Assembly (NCBI GenBank): GCA_020744425.1
Contig: JAGMUV010000021.1
Span: 744,001-808,000 of the forward strand
Length of the DNA stretch: 64,000 bases
Origin: Dactylonectria macrodidyma
Lineage: Eukaryota; Ascomycota; Sordariomycetes; Hypocreales; Nectriaceae
Reading direction: 5' to 3'
Made by a program: the position numbers and the translations under genes. This document shows positions 57,369 through 64,000 of the stretch, in pieces; the first letter of the stretch is position 1; every line of letters begins with the position of its first letter. A model generated the notes under the pieces. It did not search any database. It was not told the origin of the DNA and was given only the letters and a program-made list of their open reading frames with translations.

Positions 57369-57377
57369 AGCACGTTA

Positions 57378-57713
57378 CTTAATGTTCTTTTAATAAGAAA
57401 AAGCAAAATGTGGCCTGCGCGCGGCAAAGACTTTTGAAAAAGTCCTCCGTACTTTGAGCATAGTTGCTTCTTAATTCACAACGCCTAGTCAGTTTGAGGG
57501 ATTAATAGTGAAAAGCCATCTGCTATTATAGAACTTTCATTGGCTCAGTTTGATCTACCGATATGCGTACCCAATTGTATCAAAAGCCACAACTGTTCGA
57601 GTCAGGTTGAGGGCGTTTCGCAAAAACCGGCGACTTCCTAATTTCACATGCGATGACGAACACATCCTAGTTCAATAGGTTCGTCAGGGAACCACTCCGA
57701 TATTAAGTTCTGT
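57378..57713. other. Spacer between pogo element and bacterial-like block
   Basis: No gene. Composition changes from AT-rich fungal-type sequence to GC-rich coding sequence at about 57705-57715. No inverted repeat or target duplication marks the boundary. Confidence 0.5.
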
Positions 57714-58233
57714 GGCCGAGTCGAGCAGGTCTTGCGCCGCTTCACCCGTAGTGGGCCTAAGCACCCCCACCTACCAGACATTGGGAGAACTCAACCGGGC
57801 TGCGCGCACGATCTTCGCGTGCGACTACCTCGCCAGCTTCAGTCTGCGCCGCGAGATCCACGGCGGCCTCCAGGTCGTGGAGAACTGGAACACTGCGAAC
57901 ACCGTCCTGCATCCAGGCAAGGACGGCGCTCTCACCGGCCCGGACAAGGAGCACGCCGAAACCTCGATGCTCGCCCTGCACCTGCTCCAGAGCAGTCTCG
58001 TGCACGTCAACACCCTGCTGCTTCAACAGGTGCTCGCCGAACCGGCCTGGGCGAAGAAGCTGACGGATGATGATCGGCGCGGCCTGAACGCGCTGTTCTG
58101 GTCGAACATCAACCCGTACAGCACCTTCCGCCTCGACATGGACAAGCGCCTCGAACTCCTCCTGTCCCCCACCGTGCCCGGCCCTCGCCGCACGCCCGAT
58201 GGCGCAGCCCATACGACGGGCTCGGCACCATGA
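57714..58233 (+). pseudogene. Tn3-family transposase C-terminal fragment (actinobacterial type)
   Basis: [18 protein letters not shown], a one-base frameshift near 57764 in a C-run, then [59 protein letters not shown] and [20 protein letters not shown], ending in an actinobacterial-style Pro/Arg/Thr-rich tail. The VVENWN...N block is the conserved C-terminal part of bacterial Tn3 transposases and would hold the last acidic residue of the DDE triad. Only about 170 of roughly 1000 residues are present. The sequence is GC-rich with strong G/C third positions, unlike its surroundings, and has no introns. The family is bacterial; presence here means transfer or contamination. Confidence 0.85.
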
Positions 58234-58358
58234 GGGCATGAACGAGAACGCGTTAAAAGCACACGTCAATCTCCTGGTACTGGCAGTGGAAAGGGTTACG
58301 GGGCCGGGCAGGGTCACTTCTGGGACAGTGCTGGTTCCGTGGCAGGGTTCGGTGTGCC

Positions 58359-59924
58359 CTAGGTATCGAGCCACTGCCGCCCGTCGTGGTGGGCGGCACG
58401 CCAGTCGGCCCACCGGTTCCCGGACACGGCGGCCAGCAGGTCGAAGACTTCACCGACCCGGTTGGTCGCGACGGCGAGAGCACACACTCGGTCGATGAGT
58501 TCCGTGGACAAGGTGACGTCGGTGGCCATCGCATGCAGCGCCCGCACCAACACGACGGTGCCCGCGGCACGGTCCAGGCTGGCCACGTCGCCGGTGAGCA
58601 GCCCATCGAGAGCCTCTGCGGTGATAGGCAGAGCGGCGGTCCTCAGGAGTGGGCGCAGCTCGTTGGCGTCTGGGGTGGGCAGACGGTCGAGGAACAGCTG
58701 CCTCTGATCGGAGCTCATGCGGGCCAGTGTGTGCAGTACCAACCACTGGTCGAAGCCTGTGCGTTGCGGGCTCGGCTGTGGGGTGGTGGCTGGCGAAGCC
58801 GGATCTATGCCGAGTGTTACGGAGGCCAGGGCCAGGTTGACCATGCTGCAGGCGGGGCCTGGGAAGGCGTTCAGCTCAGCGTCAATGAGTTCCTGCCATC
58901 GGCCTGCCAGTATCAGCGCCATGGGCAGATTGTTGGCGCCGAGTACCGCCTGGGTGAGGTCGACGATCCGGTCACGGGTAGCCGGGTCAGAGTCGGCCTG
59001 CAGCAGTTCGTCACGCACCAGCCTTGAGATGAAGGGCGCGAAGTTCCCGTAAGTGTGCCCACGTGGGAATCCGAAGTCATGGGGAGATCGCAGACGCTGA
59101 TTGACGTCCTTGATGGTGCCGACATCGAGCTGGTCGCAGGCCCGTTCGGCCTCGGCCTGCCGCACGCGATAACGCAGCCAGCCAAGAGTCAAGTCGAGGA
59201 AATCCCCTGGGGTCGGCTCCGCGACTCCCTCCTCCAACGTAGGAAACCATGGCTGGTCGACGAGCGGCCGCCATTCTTCCACGTCGAAGAACGACCCGAG
59301 CGTGTAGTTCTGGAAGGGGTCATCGCTGTCGTCGGCCAGATGAATCAGACCCCCGTCGTAACCGAAGCTGTCGAACCACACTGTGCCCGCCCACGGACCG
59401 TTGAGCACTAGCCGGGCCAGGAACTGGCTGCGAGTGACGCCCAACGTCAGCGTCCCGTCCGCGTATTCGGCGTCCTGTGGGAGGTCGTAGAAGGCAACCT
59501 TTGGGTCATCGAACTGGCCGTAGAACTCACCAGGGCCGTCTTCGAAGAAGTTGCCCTCCTCCGTTTCCTCCCACTCGGTGATTTCCTCCGGCCGGCCGGC
59601 CCAGGGGCCATTGAGCGGGAATGGCCTGGCGGACCCAGGTTCGCCCTGTTGATCGAAAGGTCTGGGTCCATATGACATCAAGCCGTTGCCAGCGTCGCCG
59701 AACTCCAGCAGGTACCGGCGGTAGTTCTCCGGTAGCCGCAGCCCGTTGCGGGTCTCGAATGCCGTTACCTCAGTCTCTGCCAGTGGTGGGAAGCCACTGC
59801 GCCATGCGTTCCTGTCACCTGGCCGCAACTCGGCCCACCGTGTGAACAGCTCACGGATCCGGGCAAGACGTCGGTCGATCTGCTCACTGTCAAGCGGCTG
59901 CCGGGACACAGACTGGTCAACCAT
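58359..59924 (-). CDS. SUKH (SMI1/KNR4) domain protein, bacterial type
   Basis: An intact, intronless 521-codon gene starting at ATG 59924 (MVDQSVSRQPLDSEQIDRRL). A SUKH-type domain is visible from about residue 40 (GFPPLAETEVTAFETRNGLR, LPENYRRYLLEFGDAGNG) to about 200. A long helical Leu/Ala-rich C-terminal region without a clear domain follows. SUKH proteins in bacteria often act as immunity proteins in contact-dependent toxin systems, while fungal Smi1/Knr4 acts in cell-wall signalling. The composition and style of this copy are those of Streptomyces-like actinobacteria. It is convergent with the Tn3 fragment with a 125-bp gap. No Shine-Dalgarno is obvious and no partner toxin gene is seen. 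High GC, no nonsense mutations and no introns set it apart from all neighbours. Confidence 0.85.
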   Translation of the reverse strand: MVDQSVSRQPLDSEQIDRRLARIRELFTRWAELRPGDRNAWRSGFPPLAETEVTAFETRNGLRLPENYRRYLLEFGDAGNGLMSYGPRPFDQQGEPGSARPFPLNGPWAGRPEEITEWEETEEGNFFEDGPGEFYGQFDDPKVAFYDLPQDAEYADGTLTLGVTRSQFLARLVLNGPWAGTVWFDSFGYDGGLIHLADDSDDPFQNYTLGSFFDVEEWRPLVDQPWFPTLEEGVAEPTPGDFLDLTLGWLRYRVRQAEAERACDQLDVGTIKDVNQRLRSPHDFGFPRGHTYGNFAPFISRLVRDELLQADSDPATRDRIVDLTQAVLGANNLPMALILAGRWQELIDAELNAFPGPACSMVNLALASVTLGIDPASPATTPQPSPQRTGFDQWLVLHTLARMSSDQRQLFLDRLPTPDANELRPLLRTAALPITAEALDGLLTGDVASLDRAAGTVVLVRALHAMATDVTLSTELIDRVCALAVATNRVGEVFDLLAAVSGNRWADWRAAHHDGRQWLDT

Positions 59925-59944
59925 TGTGCATTCATCGGCAGCTC

Positions 59945-61815
59945 GGAAAAAGAAAAAGAAAATCTGGGCCGGGGGCGAACTTTTTCGGGGGGGAGTGAGA
60001 GGGTCGAGTGGCCACTACTACAGGTTTAGCGTGGCGGGATGTCCGTAAGGCGAAGCTTTCAGAATCAGCTCAGCTAGGGCTTGATGTGGCCTCAATAGCG
60101 ACGCCAGGGCGGCAACGGGTGGACCAGCGGGGAGCGATCTGTGGATAGGGTCTCCGTATGGAGTTCCGAGTGATGCAATTGGGATCCGGTTATTGCGGAT
60201 GCAAGGCTGGATAGGCTGGTGGACGAGAAAAAGATGTGGTTGGGTGTCTGCACACAGGGTTCGGGTCAGCTTTAGCAGTTCTAGATCTCATGGGGCGTCT
60301 TGTTACATCCTCCGCTGGGCCGTTGCTCTCAAACAAAGCTCATGGTGCGGGGAGAATGCAGGGGAGCATACCGGTTTTGGGGAGATTTTTGGTACGGAGG
60401 GCTCAGAAGCTCAGGAATATAGTGTGTCTCAGGGCAAAGAGGATGAGAGATGTGCGGGTGAAGAATCAACAAAGGGTTAATGCTGTGACCGCCAGCTCGC
60501 CGGCATTTATATACTGAGAGAGGGTGGAGAATACGTTGACCATTGACGCAAGGGGGCTTACCGTCGGTGTAAAACGGTGAGCGAGCGTTGTCACTCAGGG
60601 GAATGGCCATTTCGTGATGGTCACTAACTATCGGAGTGGGTCCCCGGTGTGCAATGCACGAACCAACCCCTCAGCCCGACTCACTCGATTCAACTTTTGC
60701 CCCTAGGCAGATTATCACGCCGCCAAAGTGTCTCCACAAAATAAGTTTTCGGCGAAGGATTCTGGGCTTATTTAAAGGAGAATCGTCGGGCAGCTTAAGG
60801 GGCATTGACAAGGGTAGTGTTGAGTGTTCAGCCTTGCGCTAAGTAATGAAGCTGCGGGCTTGTTTCTTTGCCGTAGCTTGTTTTTCGTATCTAGATCTAG
60901 GGATGGCTCAATACCAAGACGGGTCTTGTCTGCTGTGGAAGAAGGCGTTCAAGCCACATGCATCGAGAGTCAGGAATCGTCGCTGTTGAGATCCGTTGTT
61001 TGACGGATCAATGGCTATTCTGATCCACTGGTGGCTGGGATGTGGATATCTTCTTGTCAATAGCTTCCGCTCGTTATGGCCAGTTTTCTTCTTCTTCAAT
61101 TAATACAATATGCTCATTTCCCGAAGATGGTCAGATCAACCTTCACGCCTAATGCACATAGCGGAGACAACTAGATCCCGCCTCGTTCCAACATCTGTCT
61201 CCCATGTCATCATTTTGACCTTCCAGAAATCGCCTAGAACCATTCTACCCCATCTTTCCCAAGATTGTCACATAGAGCCGGACCGGTTCAGGGGCGCCCT
61301 GTCCTGTTGCCAGAACGGGTTCCAGTCGCTCGTGGGCTGGCTGACCTGTACAAGTTTTAATGCAAACAAGAAGTCCTAAGCTGCCTCGCTCGGAGCGACG
61401 GGAAGCAATCACAACACCACAGGCTGTCTACACTCCGGACTATCTCAGTACCTCCAGCCACTGTTGCAGCCCCTACATTTTTATCACCCAACACCATTGG
61501 AAGGACAGGGACAAAGTGCCACCGTGATGCAAAAGTCACGGGCACCTAGTTAAATGGCTGGCAGGCTAACCACATCAACCAAGCGCGTCAGCTTCACCTT
61601 AAGATTACCAACCTCTCTATCTTTCCTTCCTGGTGCTGTCTTGTAGCGTCGATGAAATTTCAGGGTGTATCGTTAAAATCGCCGACCCCATATTCCCTTC
61701 AGTCAGCGCTCCGTTGATCACTTCTACGTAGAGATGGCGGTGGCGCTGAGTCTGAAGCCCCTGAATCAACCATGTTAGCTACGTCTCTAAATTTTCACGT
61801 TCATTTTAGGAGCTA
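59945..61815. other. Intergenic, return to fungal-type sequence
   Basis: The block boundary lies at about 59940-59965 where an A-rich GAAAAAGAAAAAGAAAA begins. No gene is recognised to 61815. Frames at 60193-60517 and 61110-61379 lack known domains. Confidence 0.4.
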
Positions 61816-61877
61816 GTGTTATTTTCCCATTACTGGTGGCGTCATGGGTGGATGTGGTTTGGACATTTCCCTTGCAG

Positions 61878-62419
61878 ACACTCGCAAGGCTCTGGCTACG
61901 GCACACCTCAGCAGCCCAACTACGATAACCGCGGCCAATCACCTTACGACCAACAACACGGCGGACAATACGGGGCCACTTCGGCATATCCAGGCGGTGC
62001 TCGGGGCCAAGCCGGACCTGATGGAGAGCGAGGCCTAGGTGCCATGCTGGGGGTGGCGTTGCCGGATGGGCGGCTCATAAGGCTGAAGGAGGTTTCTTGG
62101 GAACTCTCGCAGGTGCCGCTTCTGGAGTGCAAACGTGATTGAGCATAAGTTCATGAAGCACAAGAAGAATAAGAAGCACCACAAGGGATGGGCGTCCCAG
62201 AGCTTTCTCTGGTGACTCCACTAGCAGCAGTGACTCCAACTCGGAAGTCGGCCAGCGACGTCGCGACGGTCCTCTCTCTCCCCATCACGGGGGACCTCCT
62301 CACCATGGTGATGGTTACGGCCATCATGATGGCCCTGGCTTCCGTGGTCCGGAAGGTCCTGGCGGCCCTGGTGGATTTAGCCATCACGGTCCACCTAGTC
62401 ACGGTGGCCCTCGTCGGTG
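61878..62419 (+). pseudogene. Glycine-zipper protein gene, three frameshifts
   Basis: Remains of a fungal Gly/Gln/His-rich protein with a glycine-zipper membrane segment. A probable intron acceptor TTCCCTTGCAG ends at about 61880. Then come GSGYGTPQQPNYDNRGQ and GPDGERGLGAMLG. The frame is lost near 62050 (one G short) and resumes in another frame with GGVAGWAAHKAEGGFLGTLA. It is lost again near 62130 and resumes as NVIEHKFMKHKKNKKHHKG. It is lost near 62205 (one C extra) and resumes as GDSTSSSDSNSEVGQRRRDG, followed by a His/Gly/Pro-rich tail to a TGA at 62419. The order and spacing of these parts is that of an intact gene, so decay is recent or the breaks are sequencing errors. The first exon was not identified. 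Confidence 0.6.
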
Positions 62420-62598
62420 ATCATATCTGCCTCCGCGACCGTCTATTACAACATAATCGAAACGTCGATGTCGACTTTGCGTGGCTGAATATTTAGAATT
62501 GAAATTTGTATAGAAAGCTCGATAGTTAATGACTCCCTCTTAATCACTGGTGATGGGTGTGTTCAGTAGCTTGAATTAGGATGCACTATCTTAAAACT
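62420..62598. other. Convergent 3' spacer
   Basis: A short spacer between the glycine-zipper pseudogene and the hydrolase stop codon. No feature seen. Confidence 0.4.
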
Positions 62599-63802
62599 CT
62601 ACAAAGACTCATAGGTCGCAAGTCTGCCTGACGCCCATCGCCTCATCCTTTGGGTCGCATCTCCGATAATTCCCGCGTCGTTTTCGAGGAGAATGTAGTC
62701 ATGAGCCTCATGGTCGGAAACTTCAACGTCGACGCTTACAGAAGGACACCTCCTCCGGACAGCCTCTGCGAACCCCACGATGGCATCTCGAAATACTTCT
62801 TGTCTACCAGCAGTGATATAGAGTGCATTCGTTATATCGTAAACATGTTCTAACCAAGACAGGTCCCCGTCCATTGCAAACACAGGATGAGCCTCATTAG
62901 ACTTAGGCGCTAAATCATCCCGACGAACTGCGTGGTGGGATGCCTGTTGGATGAGGCCCGACGAGAGCATATCGACATTGCTGTTTTCTTTGAATGAAGC
63001 CGTATCGGTTCGATTACTAAGCCAAGGAGACACCAAGAAGATGCCAGCAACAGGCTGAACCAGCTTCACAGGTGGGATGTTTGGATGAGGGTGAAGTATG
63101 TGATAGAGGAGCTGGACTGTCAAGTTTCCACCGGCTGAGTCGCCTCCAAAGATGAGGTCGCGCGGGTTGACGCCACTTTGAAGTAGGTGGTTTAGGGCTG
63201 AAGAGGCTTGGTGAAGCTGGTCAGGGTACTGGGCTCTGGGCGAAAGAGTGTACTGTAATACTGCAACTGCAACATGAGCCTTGGCCCCCAGACTAGCGTT
63301 GACGTACGCTTCCCAGCACCAAGTGAAATGACCAGGGAGCGGAGGCGCGATATATCCGCCGCCATGAAAGAAGAGAACAATCTTGGATGCTTCCTTACGG
63401 TCTCCAATCCACATAACTGACGCTCCCGTGCCGCCAAGGTTCTCAATGTCAAGGTTCAATAGATTCAAAGGACCCTGTGGCGTCTGCTGGATTAACTTGG
63501 CTCGCAGTTTCTTGACCCATGTCTCGTACACCTCCAATGTCGGCGTGGTCAGATATTGAATCTGGTTGGGGCTGAAACTCCCTAATAAGGTTCGACCGAC
63601 CGAGGATGCGAAAAAGAACCTCAATGGGATTCTCCGTCTGATAGCCAGAGGTAGTCCCCGAATGAGGATGATGACCAAATCTTTGACCGCTGTCACCAGG
63701 TTAGAGGAAATGCTCAATTCAAAGCATGGCAGCATGCTTACCCAGCGGGATCCGAACGGCCAACCCCAGCTTGCCAAAGAAGGAGTGCGTGTCTGATGCC
63801 AT
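62599..63802 (-). CDS. Alpha/beta-hydrolase fold-3 (HSL-type esterase/lipase)
   Basis: A 383-residue protein in two exons, 63802-63742 and 63689-62599. The 52-bp intron has donor GTAAGC and branch TCTAACC. The start ATG at 63802 gives MASDTHSFFGKLGLAVRIPL joined in phase to AVKDLVIILIRGLPL. The HSL-family oxyanion-hole motif HGGGY begins at His129, and the nucleophile is Ser205 in GGDSAGGN. The acid and His of the triad probably lie in ITAGRQEVFRDAIV and SDHEAHDYILL. The N-terminal hydrophobic stretch may be a membrane anchor or cap. Such enzymes hydrolyse carboxyl-ester substrates in detoxification or secondary metabolism; the substrate is unknown. There are no breaks, so it is probably functional. 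Confidence 0.9.
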
Positions 63803-64000
63803 TGTTAGAGAAACGTTGGATTCGTAATGCGAGTAGAGGCTTCCCGCTGAGCTCTTCTTCGTCTCCTCTCTCGCCTCATTTCCTGCAAGTTCTCTATGCG
63901 ACACGTCTTAATACGAACATCTATTTAACACAAATACGCGACAATGCGGGGTATTCACGGCTTCTTCTAACTCGGCATCGGCATCTAGGCCCGGTAACTG
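63803..64000. promoter_or_regulatory. Upstream region of the hydrolase
   Basis: About 200 bp of 5' flank. No upstream gene begins within the window and no specific element is recognised. Confidence 0.35.

Larger units (their letters stand above)
55482..57375 (+). mobile_element. pogo-type (Tc1/mariner) DNA transposon, 1894 bp
   Basis: Flanked by the target dinucleotide TA (55480-55481 and 57376-57377). The left end ACGTACTTGATAAGTGAGTG and the right end, reverse-complemented, ACGTGCTTGATAAGTAAGTG match over about 40 bp with a few C/T-type differences. The right end carries four 17-bp units (57301-57368, GGCCCACTCACTTGTTT) and the left end carries related inverted units. A single degraded transposase frame fills the interior. 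Confidence 0.9.

Overview
The window reads as a transposon-rich accessory segment of a filamentous ascomycete genome (Pezizomycotina, most likely Sordariomycetes). The evidence is short spliceosomal introns (46-64 bp, GTAWGT-like donors, CTAAC/CTGAC branch sites, AG acceptors), an F-box/ankyrin gene pair, a fungal YAT-type amino-acid permease, and many fungal transposon families. Several of these transposons carry stop codons that can all be explained by C-to-T or G-to-A change at CpA/TpG, the pattern of repeat-induced point mutation (RIP). Intact host genes are few: a permease (9.4-11.2 kb), a small membrane protein (52.4-53.2 kb, minus) and an alpha/beta-hydrolase (62.6-63.8 kb, minus).

Layout. 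0-2.4 kb: gene-poor, one MITE. 2.4-7.2 kb: a Helitron Rep/helicase frame that stays in one frame for 4.8 kb but holds 18 in-frame stops. 9.4-11.2 kb: permease with two introns. 11.2-12.5 kb: 5'-truncated pogo transposase. 12.8-15.7 kb: complete MULE with 70-bp terminal inverted repeats. 16.9-17.3 kb: LINE 3' fragment. 17.6-24.0 kb: inverted pair of F-box/ankyrin genes enclosing a LINE ORF1 and a broken gene of unknown function. 24.3-24.6 kb: second copy of the MITE. 24.8-26.4 kb: piggyBac-like transposase. 26.4-30.1 kb: hAT element with 19-bp perfect termini, fused to piggyBac on the left and to a Helitron tail on the right. 30.1-49.8 kb: head-to-tail Helitron array (tail A, unit B, unit C) with a period of about 9.5 kb. 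Each full unit carries a three-exon Rep-Pif1 gene and, divergently, an intact three-exon gene of unknown function. 50-54.4 kb: mostly non-coding, with a TPR fragment and the membrane-protein gene. 54.5-57.4 kb: remnants of retroelement and hAT coding sequence interrupted by a RIP-marked pogo element. 57.7-59.9 kb: a GC-rich block of actinobacterial character (Tn3 transposase C-terminus plus an intact SUKH/SMI1-KNR4 gene). 61.8-62.4 kb: a decayed glycine-zipper gene. 62.6-63.8 kb: the hydrolase.

Two points stand out. First, unit C of the Helitron array has a complete 2098-codon gene with coiled coil, DUF6570-like region, HUH Rep, Y-x3-Y and Pif1 helicase, next to an intact spliced companion gene that was duplicated with it. 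That companion is the best candidate here for an undescribed transposon-associated function. Second, the bacterial block is either a recent bacterium-to-fungus transfer or an assembly or contamination join. No rRNA, tRNA or CRISPR array was found.
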